A DNA stretch of 64,000 nucleotides from Larus michahellis. Lineage: Eukaryota > Chordata > Aves > Charadriiformes > Laridae. The notes below the pieces were generated by a model. That model saw nothing but the letters and a program-made list of their open reading frames with translations. It did not search any database and had not been told where the DNA came from. Made by a program: the position numbers and the translations under genes. The stretch covers positions 1 through 64,000 of the forward strand of contig NC_133914.1 of the NCBI RefSeq assembly GCF_964199755.1, read 5' to 3'. Below, piece by piece: positions 23,531-34,499 of the stretch (positions within the stretch are counted from its first letter, which is position 1; every line of letters starts with the position of its first letter).

Positions 23531-25935
23531 TATACACATAAACTCATATTTTACAATATCTGTAAAAATGAGAAAATCTTCTTTATTTCAATGCCTCACG
23601 CCCATATAGACAGGTTTTATTCTATTTTTAAACACACATTCCCCCCATGAATTTTCAGGCATTTTTGGGGGGGACCCAGTGTGACACCCCACACACCCCC
23701 TCCGGAAAAGGTCGTCTTTTGACTTAGAAATACCATCTGGAGTACAATTGCCGCCTGACATCAAAAAGAAACCAAACTACACAAACATGACACCCCACAC
23801 AAAGCGGCTTTAACATCTCGGAGACGCAGTCTGCGTCACTACTGCGGAACAGCCCCTCCCACACAGCTCTGCTCATCCCAAAAAACCCCTTAATTAAAGA
23901 GCTGCCCACACCACCTGCTGGTGGCTCCTTGATGGGAGTTGACTGTGCCACCTTGGCCTCAACAGTCTCGTTCCGTCAACGTATTACCCATAGAGTCCTG
24001 CTGCTCTTCCCCCTGCCCCTGACTCTACGCGACCGGGCAGAGCAGCTTCGAGCCCAACACGCACAAGCACAGACCAACGCTACACACAACGCCACAAACA
24101 ACGCACCTCGCGGATCAGAGAAAACTCCCAGCAAGAAGGATGACACCCCGACGACGTAAGGGATTGTCAGGCAAGAAGACCTGCGGGCCCATGGCGGTGA
24201 CGTGAGAAGGCTCGAGGGAAAGCCCAGGAAATGACGACAACGCAACGGCCCGGGACAACGAGTGACTCTCAGACTGAGGAGGTGTATGCGCGGGAAGCCG
24301 GTCTTCAAGACCGAAGAACTTAAGGATGCAGGGAAGAAGTCGCAGTCACTGAAAAGGGGTGGCTAGAGAACAGGGCTGCTCCCGCAGCCAGGAACAACGC
24401 CGCAGATGAGGACCGTCCAGAAACTTCTGAGTTTCTAAAGACCCAGCCACGCTTTAAGCTTATGATGCAAGAAAAGCAGCCCCCGACTGGGGCAATGCCA
24501 ATGGGGACAGGCATTTGAGGCTCTAGGGATGGTGCCTGAAGTACAGACCGCGCTCCTCAAGTGGAAAGAGGACACTGAGTCCCAAGGAAGGTTTAAGACA
24601 CAGAAAACACACCACACAAACAACACAACAGACGCGGGCCAGAACTGCCCTGCCCAGCACACGCTACCTTTGTGCTGAAGAGTAACCCGCCCCCTTTACC
24701 TGCGCAGAGGACACTGCTCCTGGATACGCCTCTGCTCTACCCTGACTTGAAAACTCCTCCCTGAAACTGCCAACCTTGGCCCCCTCCAGCGCCTGTCCCT
24801 CTACTTCGCTTTCGGAGGGCCAGTGGCCTGAATTCATCCTTGACGAAAAAAACCCACAACAAACAGCTAACTGAGGCGTTCCTGCAGTCACCACGTTCCT
24901 CTTCATCGGCAAAACAAAGAGAAAGCACAGCTCCAGCAGCGACCGCCATGACAGTAGATGTCAACCTCTTCCACAACACCCTCGTCCTCAGAGGTGCCAC
25001 GGCAATCCGCTCACCTGCGTCGCGTCGATTCCAGAGTCGGAGGCTGCCGCAACAATTATTTATGGCACCGATGATACCAACAAACACAAAATTACCATTG
25101 CGTTTCTGCGACATCACCAGTCCCGCACTCCTCCTCCACACCGTCCAGCTCGCCTCAACTGCAAGAGACTAGAACAGACCGGACCCCGTCGACACCCAGA
25201 TCCAAAGGCAAAACCGACACGACAGAGACTGACGAACCCAGTTTGCTGCCAGCTGCAAACACGCGAGGGACACCGTGGCACTCCGCGGGCAATGGGGGAA
25301 GGTGACGAGCCACGCCACACCCTGAGCGACGCTACGCCTTACGTCCCTGCTGCTTTCTTGAGAAACGCTAGTGCCATATGCAGCCGCATACAAAACGCTC
25401 GCCGTAACCCCTACAAGATAATCTCGTCGTCAGCCCAATTAAGAGAAACAATATCAGCAATTCACACAGCCTACTGCAAAACCGGTGAAAAACCCACAGT
25501 TCCATCTTCAAAGAAGTCAGGAATTCTAGGAAAACGCGGTGCTCCTAGAACAAAGCAAAGCAAAGCACGCTGTTAAACCATCCGGGCACCCCCCAAACAC
25601 ACATCACGAAGTCACTGACCTGAGAAAAAGGAAACAAAAAAGCAGCAGACCAGCCAACTTTCTGCCGTACAGGCGGCTGGAGGTTTACTGCTCCCGAAGG
25701 CCTCAGCTCAGCCCTTCTCACCCCCGCCCCCCGAAACGCCAAAACGCGCCTCCCCAGACAGCTGAGCCCGCCCCAGAGCTGCCGCCAACCGAAGGCCCAG
25801 CAGAGCACCGACCCCCCGGGGCCCAGCAGCAGAACGAGCTCCTGAGCCCGGGCGGGGGCTCACGTACCCCGGGCCCCGCCCACCGCCCTCGGGCCCCGCC
25901 CACCGCCCTTCCCACAATCCCCTGGGAAAGGGGCA
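23530..25935 (-). pseudogene. ELOA-like block A
   Basis: Best-preserved GC-rich member. In minus-strand order it has an exon-1-like leucine-rich stretch near 25700-25850 and an upstream exon-like region near 24950-25150. The EEE exon is near 24700-24910, the VPYSVLEP-exon-like module near 24480-24600 and the tryptophan exon near 24310-24440 (with WARRS... in one frame). The RQAK-like module is near 24115-24190 and the YDGPST-like module near 23930-24060. The last-exon-like element near 23715-23765 has a polypyrimidine/poly-A context. A polyadenylation signal (complement of TTTATT at 23582-23587) follows. In the last-exon element, CAATTGTACTCCAGATGG parallels functional ELOA's AATTGCACCCATGATGG. 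Frames are not jointly open. Confidence 0.5.
25860..25932 (-). promoter_or_regulatory. Duplicated GC-box / ZNF143-like promoter module, block A
   Basis: Two copies of the word GGGCCCCGCCCACCGCCCT are followed by TTCCCACAATCCCCTGGGA. It is positioned just upstream (minus sense) of the exon-1-like stretch. Block B has the same doubled arrangement. Confidence 0.5.
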
Positions 25936-26229
25936 GGGCCGACCCCCAGGAGACGCGAAGGCGGCCGCAGGAGCAGCAGCTGCTTTTCCCCTGCCTTAAG
26001 TTCCCCGCAGGCGAAGCACCACCCCTTTTTCTGTCCCTTTGGGACTCACCTCTGGTGATTCTCTCACCGCCTTGGGTTGATTTCTGTCCAGTCGTTGCTG
26101 TGGAGAAGAGAGTTCCGCAGGGGTCGCTTTGTTTTTGCGATCTTCGGATATTTTTGTGGTTAACTGTTCATCGCGCTTTGCGGTCTGGGAAGAGTGCTGG
26201 AATCATGGGATTCCCAGAAGACTGATGGG

Positions 26230-26885
26230 CATTTCCGGGCTCCCGGAGGACTAAAGTACCACGGAGACGCGCGTCGGCTGCCTGAGGGGGCCCCTGGAGG
26301 ACTAAACTGCCATAGAGACGCACGTCGGCTGCCTGAGGGGGCCCCTGGAGGACTAAACTGCCATAGAGACGCGTGCCAGCTGACTGAGGGGGCACTTCCG
26401 AGTTTCTGGAGGACTAAACTGCCATAGAGACGCGCGTCGGCTGACTGAGGGGGCACTTCCGAGTTTCTGGAGGACTAAACTGCCATAGAGACGCGCGTCG
26501 GCTGACTGAGGGGGCACTTCCGGGTTCACGGAGGACTAAAGTGCCATAGAGACGCGCGTCGGCTGACTGAGAGGGCACTTCCGGGTTTCTGGAGGACTAA
26601 AGTGCCATAGAGATGCGCGTCGGCTGACTGAGGGGGCACTTCCGGGGTCCTGGAGGACTAAAATGCCATAGAGATGCGCGTCGGCTGACTGAAGGGACCC
26701 CTGGAGGACTAAACTGCCATAGAGACGCGCATCGGCTGACTGAGGGGGCACTTCCGGGTTCCCGGAGGACTAAACTGCCATAGAGACGCGCGTCGGCTGA
26801 CTGAAGGGACCCCTGGAGGACTAAAGTGCGATAGAGACGCGCGTCGGCTGACTGAGGGGGCACTTCCGGGGTCCTTGAGGACCGC
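26230..26885. repeat. 51/61-bp minisatellite with ETS-like sites
   Basis: About eleven units share GGAGGACTAAACTGCCATAG and CGCGTCGGCTGACTGAG. Short units are 51 bp (26296 to 26347). Long units are 61 bp (26408 to 26469), because they carry an extra GGCACTTCCGGGTTT-type segment, which contains an ETS-family core. Long frames open across it on both strands are a consequence of the repeat and were not annotated. Confidence 0.9.
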
Positions 26886-27600
26886 GGGGCCATGGAGATG
26901 GACGCCCGGAAAAATGCCGGGCACCGCCGGGGGCGCGTTAACGCGTTAAGAGCCGATTACTGGAGGGCCGACGGCCGCTCTCGGGGCCGGGCGGGCGGCA
27001 CCGATGCCGCTCCAGGCGGCGCGGAGCTCGCCGGTGCCCCGGCGGTCCCGGTTCGGCCTCCAGCCGCCGCTCTCTCGGGACAGGCGCCGGACCGGGCAGC
27101 CGCGAAGCCGCGCATGCGCACGAGCTGCGGAGCCGAGGGGCGGGGCCGAGGGGCGCGGGGGGCGTGGCCGGGGCTGCCAGGGGCGGGGCCGGGGAGGGCG
27201 GGAGGCGGGGCCACAGCGCACGCGCCGCTCCCCCCGCCCCCCCCCCCCCCGCAGGACCCGCCCTCGGTCCCGCCGCTCCCCCGCGCCGCCGCCGCCCGCG
27301 GCCCCTCAGCGCTGCCGGGCCCCGCGGCCTCTCTGCAGCCGCCGCCGCCGCGCCCCGGACCCGCCCAGCGCGGCCTTGCCCCCCGCAACCAGCCCCGGGG
27401 ACGCGGCATCGCCCCGCGTGGGGCGGCGGGGCCGGAGGGGGGGGGGGGCGGGGGGGGCCTCGTCCGCCGGAACGGGAGAATCGGGGATTTGGGCCTTTTC
27501 CCGCATGAATTATGGGGGTTTTTTCCCCATTTTTTTTTTTGTTTTCCTTTCCGGCTGCACGAGCCCAGCTGCAGCCCCGGCCCCCGCAGTCGCGCCGCCC
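26880..27600. promoter_or_regulatory. CpG island, block A
   Basis: Dense in CpG and G/C runs, with GGGGCGGGG-type GC boxes and a C-run at 27236-27252. It adjoins the minisatellite exactly as the CpG island at 48.97-49.3 kb does. It is probably a former or current bidirectional promoter; no start codon with a convincing product could be assigned. Confidence 0.6.
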
Positions 27601-28060
27601 TTTACACAAACGTTAATCTGTGTTTTATACATATATTATATCTGTATTTTACACAAACGTTACATCTATATTTTACACAAACGCTGTATCTGTATTTTAC
27701 ACAAACGTTATATCTGTAATTTCTGTTTTCTGTTCACTCTTACGCGGAGAATCTGCCTAAACACGTACGTCCGCGCAGGCCGCCGGCTCACCCGTCTGTT
27801 CTGACACTAAAACCTTTCTGTAAATGCATTTTTTAAGTACTTTTATATTCTGGAACCTTTTGTGTAACGCAGAAGCACAGAATCAGCGAGTCCTCAGAGA
27901 CGGAGGTTTTTATTTTGAACTTATTTCACACCCACCAACGAATATTATTTCTCAATACACACATTCCTTACGTATAAATGAGAGATTTCGGTCTGTCCCG
28001 ACGCCTCACGCCCGCAGTTAAAGGTTTTCCCATTTTTTTAACGCATCCCGAGAATTAGAG
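27600..28060 (-). pseudogene. Truncated 3' end of a C-type ELOA-like copy
   Basis: Homologous to 49.38-49.67 kb and 55.05-55.44 kb. It contains GGTTTTTATTTTGAAC (the complement gives AATAAA at 27909-27914) and then CAATACACACATTCC...ACGCCTCACGCCC. In C and D this segment is the 3' tail of a unit. Here it is cut off within TTTTTTTAACGCATCCC near 28050, where the satellite starts. Five imperfect ACACAAACG repeats occur at 27604-27710. Confidence 0.5.
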
Positions 28061-28904
28061 AGAATTAGAGAAATAGAGCCACGGCCCTACCGGAAAATGC
28101 TTCGCAGGCTGGCGCGGTGGCGCCAGGTGGGCACCGGTGGTGCCGAGGCTGACGGCCGCCGCAAAGCCCGCAGCCCCACGGGCTGTGGGGCCACGCGAGC
28201 GGCTGCCAAAGAGCTTTCCAACGAGGCACGGCTTTCCCTCCTGGCTCTTCGGGCGTGGGAGCTGTCGCCAGAGCCGCGGTCCTACCGGAAAATGCTTCGC
28301 AGGCTGGCGCGGCGGCGCCACGTGGGCGACGGTGTCGCCGAGGCTGACGGCCGCCGGAAAGCCCGCAGCCCCACGGGCTGTGGGGCCACGCGAGCGGCTG
28401 CCAAAGAGCTTTCCAACGAGGCACGGCTTTCCCTCCTGGCTCTTCGGGCGTGGGAGCTGTGGCCAGAGCCGCAGCCCTACCGGAAAATGCTTCAGGGGCT
28501 GGCGCGGCGGCGCCAGGTGGGCGCCGGTGGCGCCGAGGCTGACGGCCGCCGCAAAGCCCGCAGCCCCACGGACTGTGGGGCCACGCGAGCGGCTGCCAAA
28601 GAGCTTTCCAACGAGGCACGGCTTTCCCTCCTGGCTCTTCGGGCGTGGGAGCTGTGGCCAGAGCCGCGGCCCTACCGGAAAATGCTTCGGGGGCTGGCGC
28701 GGCGGGGCCAGGTGGGTGCCGGTGGCGCCGAGGCTGACGGCCGCCGGAAAGCCCGCAGCCCCACGGGTTGTGGGGCCACGCGAGCGGCTGCCAAAGAGCT
28801 TTCCAACGAGGCACGGCTTTCCCTCCTGGCTCTTTGGGCGTGGGAGCTGTGGCCAGAGCAGCGGCCCTACCGGAAAATGCTTCGCAGGCTGGCGCAGCGG
28901 CACC

Positions 28905-30027
28905 ACGTGGGCGCCGGTGGCGCCGAGGCTGACGGCCGCCGCAAAGCCCGCAGCCCCACGGGCTGTGGGGCCACGCGAGCGGCTGCCAAAGAGCTTTCCA
29001 ACGAGGCACGGCTTTCCCTCCTGGCTCTTCGGGCGTGGGAGCTGTCGCCAGAGCCGCGGCCCTACCGGAAAATGCTTCGGGGGCTGGCACGGCGGCGCCA
29101 GGTGGGCGCCGGTGGCGCCGAGGCTGACGGCCGCCGGAAAGCCCGCAGCCCCACGGGCTGTGGGGCCACGCGAGCGGCTGCCAAAGAGATTTCCAACGAG
29201 GCACGGCTTTCCCTGCTGGCTCTTCGGGCGTGGGAGCTGTCGCCAGAGCCGCGGCCCTACCGGAAAATGCTTCGCAGGCTGGCGCAGCGGCGCCAGGTGG
29301 GCGCCGGTGGCGCTGAGGCTGACGGCCGCCGGAAAGCCCGCAGCCCCACGGGCTGTGGGGCTACGCGAGCGTCTGCCAAAGAGATTTCCAACGAGGCACG
29401 GCTTTCCCTCCTGGCTCTTCGGGCGTGGGAGCTGTGGCCAGAGCCGCGGCCCTACGGGAAAATGCTTCGCAGGCTGGCGCGGCGGCGCCACGTGGGCGCC
29501 CGTGGCGCCTAGGCTGACGGCCGCCGGAAAGCCCGCAGCCCCACGGTGTGTGGGGCCACGCGAGCGGCTGCCAAAGAGCTTTCCAACGAGGCACGGCTTT
29601 CCCTCCTGGCTCTTTGGGCGTGGGAGCTGTGGCCAGAGCCGCGGCCCTACCGGAAAATGCTTCGCAGGCTGGCGCGGCGGCGCCAGGTGGGCGCCGGTGG
29701 CGCCGAGGCTGACGGCCGCCGGAAAGCCCGCAGCCCCACGGGCTGTGGGGCCACGCGAGTGGCTGCCAAAGAGCTTTCCAACGAGGCACAGCTTTCCCTC
29801 CTGGCTCTTCGGGCGTGGGAGCTGTGGCCAGAGCCGCGGCCCTACCGGAAAATGCTTCGCAGGCTGGCGCAGCGGCGCCAGATGGGCGCCGGTGGCGCCG
29901 AGGCTGACGGCCGCCGGAAAGCCCGCAGCCCCACGGGCTGTGGGGCCACGCGAGCGGCTGCCAAAGAGCTTTCCAACGTGGCACGGCTTTCCCTCCTGGC
30001 TCTTCAGGCGTGGGAGCTGTGGCCAGA
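28905..30027. repeat. Higher-order satellite segment, copy 1 (of 9-monomer spacing)
   Basis: Matches 30640-31762 at an offset of 1735 bp, which equals nine monomers minus the 20-bp deletion at about 30462. Shared private variants include GCCCGTGGCGCCTAGG near 29500 and 31235, and CTTCAGGCGTGG near 30005 and 31740. Confidence 0.85.
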
Positions 30028-32159
30028 GCAGCGGCCCTACCGGAAAATGCTTCGCAGGCTGGCGCAGCGGCACCACGTGGGCGCCGGTGGCGCCGAGGCT
30101 GACGGCCGCCGCAAAGCCCGCAGCCCCACGGGCTGTGGGGCCTCGCGAGCGGCTGCCAAAGAGCTTTCCAATGAGGCACGGCTTTCCCTCCTTGCTCTTC
30201 GGGCATGGGAGCTGTGGCCAGAGACGCGGCCCTACCGGAAAATGCTTCGCAGGCTGGCGCGGCGGCGCCACGTGGGCGCCGGTGGCGCCGAGGCTGACGG
30301 CCGCCAGAAAGCCCGCAGCCCCACGGGCTGTGGGGCCACGCGAGCGGCTGCCAAAGAGCTTTCCAATGAGGCACAGCTTTCCCTCCTGGCTCTTCGGGGG
30401 TGGGAGCTGTGGCCAGAGCTGCGGCCCTACCGGAAAATGCTTCGCAGGCTGGCGCGGCGGCGCCAAGGATGACGGCCGCCAGAAAGCCCGCAGCCCCGCG
30501 GGCTGTGGGGCCACGCGAGCGGCTGCCAAAGAGCTTTCCAACGAGGCACGGCTTTCCCTCCTCGCTCTTCGGGCGTGGGAGCTGTGGCCAGAGCCGCGGC
30601 CCTACCGGAAAATGTTTCGCAGGCTGGCGCGGCGGCGCCACGTGGGCGCCGGTGGCGCCGAGGCTGACGGCCGCCGCAAAGCCCGCAGCCCCACGGGCTG
30701 TGGGGCCACGCGAGCGGCTGCCAAAGAGCTTTCCAACGAGGCACGGCTTTCCCTCCTGGCTCTTCGGGCGTGGGAGCTGTCGCCAGAGCCGCGGCCCTAC
30801 CGGAAAATGCTTCGGGGGCTGGCACGGCGGCGCCAGGTGGGCGCCGGTGGCGCCGAGGCTGACGGCCGCCGGAAAGCCCGCAGCCCCACGGGCTGTGGGG
30901 CCACGCGAGCGGCTGCCAAAGAGATTTCCAACGAGGCACGGCTTTCCCTGCTGGCTCTTCGGGCGTGGGAGCTGTCGCCAGAGCCGCGGCCCTACCGGAA
31001 AATGCTTCGCAGGCTGGCGCAGCGGCGCCAGGTGGGCGCCGGTGGCGCTGAGGCTGACGGCCGCCGGAAAGCCCGCAGCCCCACGGGCTGTGGGGCTACG
31101 CGAGCGTCTGCCAAAGAGATTTCCAACGAGGCACGGCTTTCCCTCCTGGCTCTTCGGGCGTGGGAGCTGTGGCCAGAGCCGCGGCCCTACGGGAAAATGC
31201 TTCGCAGGCTGGCGCGGCGGCGCCACGTGGGCGCCCGTGGCGCCTAGGCTGACGGCCGCCGGAAAGCCCGCAGCCCCACGGTGTGTGGGGCCACGCGAGC
31301 GGCTGCCAAAGAGCTTTCCAACGAGGCACGGCTTTCCCTCCTGGCTCTTTGGGCGTGGGAGCTGTGGCCAGAGCCGCAGCCCTACCGGAAAATGCTTCGC
31401 AGGCTGGCGCGGCGGCGCCAGGTGGGCGCCGGTGGCGCCGAGGCTGACGGCCGCCGGAAAGCCCGCAGCCCCACGGGCTGTGGGGCCACGCGAGTGGCTG
31501 CCAAAGAGCTTTCCAACGAGGCACAGCTTTCCCTCCTGGCTCTTCGGGCGTGGGAGCTGTGGCCAGAGCCGCGGCCCTACCGGAAAATGCTTCGCAGGCT
31601 GGCGCAGCGGCGCCAGATGGGCGCCGGTGGCGCCGAGGCTGACGGCCGCCGGAAAGCCCGCAGCCCCACGGGCTGTGGGGCCACGCGAGCGGCTGCCAAA
31701 GAGCTTTCCAACGTGGCACGGCTTTCCCTCCTGGCTCTTCAGGCGTGGGAGCTGTGGCCAGAGCCGCGGCCCTACCGGAAAATGCTTCGCAGGCTGGCGC
31801 GGCAGCGCCAGGTGGGCGCCGGTGGCGCCGAGGCTGACGGCCGCCGCAAAGCGCGCAGCCCCACGGGCTGTGGGGCCACGCGAGTAGCTGCCAAAGAGCT
31901 TTCCAACGAGGCACGGCTTTCCCTCCTGGCTCTTCGGGGGTGGGAGCTGTGGCCAGAGCCGCGGCCCTACCAGAAAATGCTTCGCAGGCTGGCGCGGCGG
32001 CGCTAGGTGGGCGCCGGTGGGGCCGAGGCTGACGGCCACCGCAAAGCCCGCAGCCCCACGGGCTGTGGGGCCACGCGAGCGGCTGCCAAAGAGCTTTCCA
32101 ACGAGGCACGGCTTTCCCTCCTGGCTCTTCGGGCGTGGGAGCTGTGGCCAGAGCCGCAG

Positions 32160-34499
32160 CCCTACCGGAAAATGCTTCGCAGGCTGGTGCGGCGGTGCCA
32201 CGTGGGCGCCGGTGGCGCTGAGGCTGACGGCCGCCGCAAAGCCCGCAGCCCCATGGGCTGTGGGGCCACGCGAGCGGCTGCCAAAGAGCTTTCCAACGAG
32301 GCACGGCTTTCCCTCCTGGCTCTTCGGGCGTGGGAGCTGTGGCCAGAGCCGCGGCCCTACCGCAAAATGCTTCGGGGGCTGGCGCGGCGGCGCCAGGTGG
32401 GCGCCGGTGGCGCAGAGGCTGACGGCCGCCGCAAAGCCCGCAGCCCCACGGGCTGTGGGGCCACGCGAGCGGCTGCCAAAGAGCTTTCCAACGAGGCACG
32501 GCTTTCCCTCCTGGCTCTTCGGGCGTGGGAGCTGTCGCCAGAGCCGCGGCCCTACCGGAAAATGCTTCGCAGGCTGGTGCGGCGGCGCCAGGTGGGCGCC
32601 GGTGGCGCCGAGGCTGACGGCCGCCGGAAAGCCCGCAGCCCCACGGGCTGTGGGACCACGCGAGCGCCTGCCAAAGAGCTTTCCAATGAGGCACGGCTTT
32701 CCCTCCTGGCTCTTTGGGCGTGGGAGCTGTGGCCAGAGCCGCGGCCCTACCGGAAAATGCTTCGCAGGCTGGCGCAGCGGCGCCAGGTGGGCGCCGGTGG
32801 CGCCGAGGCTGACGGCTGACAGAAAGCCCGCAGCCCCACGGGCTGTGGGGCCACGCGAGCGGCTGCCAAAGAGCTTTCCAACGAGGCACGGCTTTCCCTC
32901 CTGGCTCTTTGGGCATGGGAGCTGTGGCCAGAGCCGCGGCCCTACCGGAAAATGCTTCGCAGGCTGGCGCGGCGGAGCCAGGTGGGCGCCGGTGGCGCTG
33001 AGGCTGACGGCCGCCGCAAAGCCCGCAGCCCCACGGGCTGTGGGGCCACGCGAGCGGCTGCCAAAGAGATTTCCAACGAGGCACGGCTTTCCCTCCTGGC
33101 TCTTTGGGCGTGGGAGCTGTGGCCAGAGCCGCGGCCCTACCGGAAAATGCTTCGCAGGCTGGCGCAGCGGCGCCAGGTGGGCGCCGGTGGCGCCGAGGCT
33201 GACGGCTGACAGAAAGCCCGCAGCCCCACGGGCTGTGGGGCCACGTGAGTGGCTGCCAAAGAGATTTCCAACGAGGCACGGCTTTCCCTCCTGGCTCTTT
33301 GGGCGTGGGAGCTGTCGCCAGAGCCGCGGCCCTACCGGAAAATGCTTTGCAGGCTGGCGCGGCGGTGCCAGGTGGGCGCCGGTGGCGCTGAGGCTGACGG
33401 CCGCCGCAAAGCCCGCAGCCCCACGGGCTGTGGGACCACGCGAGCGCCTGCCAAAGAGCTTTCCAATGAGGCACGGCTTTCCCTCCTGGCTCTTTGGGCG
33501 TGGGAGCTGTGGCCAGAGCCGCGGCCCTACCGGAAAATGCTTCGCAGGCTGGCGCAGCGGCGCCAGGTGGGCGCCGGTGGCGCTGAGGCTGACGGCCGCC
33601 GCAAAGCCCGCAGCCCCACGGGCTGTGGGGCCACGTGAGTGGCTGCCAAAGAGCTTTCCAATGAGGCACGGCTTTCCCTCCTGGCTCTTTGGGCGTGGGA
33701 GCTGTCGCCAGAGCCGCGGCCCTACCGGAAAATGCTTTGCAGGCTGGCGCGGCGGTGCCAGCTGGGCGCCGGTGGCGCTGAGGCTGACGGCCGCCGCAAA
33801 GCCCGCAGCCCCACGGGCTGTGGGGCCACGCGAGCGGCTGCCAAAGAGATTTCCAACGAGGCACGGCTTTCCCTCCTGGCTCTTCGAGCATGGGAGCTGT
33901 GGCCAGAGCCGCGGCCCTACCGGAAAATGCTTCGCAGGCTGGCGCGGCGGCGCCACGTGCGCGCCGGTGGCGCTGAGGCTGACGGCCGCCAGAAAGACCG
34001 CAGCCCCACGGGGTGTGGGGCCACGCGAGCGGCTGCCAAAGAGCTTTCCAATGAGGCACGGCTTTCCCTCCTGGCTCTTCGGGCGTGGGAGCTGTGGCCA
34101 GAGCCGCGGCCCTACCGCAAAATGCTTCGCAGGCTGGCGCGGCGGCGCCAGGTGAGCGCCGGTGGCGCAGAGGCTGACGGCAGCCGGAAAGCCCGCAGCC
34201 CCACGGTCTTTGGGGCCACGCGAGCGGCTGCCAAAGAGCTTTCCAACGAGGCACAGCTTTCCCTCCTGGCTCTTTGGGCGTGGGAGCTGTCGCCAGAGCC
34301 GCGGCCCTACCGGAAAATGCTTCGCAGGCTGGCGCGGCAGCGCCAGGTGGGCGCCTATGGCGCCGAGGCTGACGGCCACCGCAAAGCCCGCAGCCCCACG
34401 GGGTGTGGGGCCACGTGAGCGGCTGCCAAAGAGCTTTGCAACGAGGCACGGCTTTCCCTGCTGGCTCTTCGGGCGTGGGAGCTGTGGCCAGAGCCGCGG
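32160..34499. repeat. 12-monomer higher-order repeat, copy 1
   Basis: Repeated as 34500-36839 at exactly 2340 bp (12 x 195). Private variants coincide, for example GACGGCTGACAGAAAG at 32811 and 35151, GGTGCGGCGGTGCC at 32185 and 34525, and CCACGGTCTTTGGGG at 34201 and 36541. Only a handful of differences were seen. Confidence 0.93.

Noticed and set aside
26892-27804. Frames of 220-275 codons in CpG island A
   Set aside because: Alanine/proline/arginine-rich in every frame, as expected from GC-rich non-coding DNA; overlapping on both strands.
28137-31247. Plus-strand open frame of 1036 codons, and similar frames to 816 codons, in the satellite
   Set aside because: They follow the 195-bp period in several frames at once and have no recognised domain. 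They are best explained by a 3n-long stop-poor repeat.
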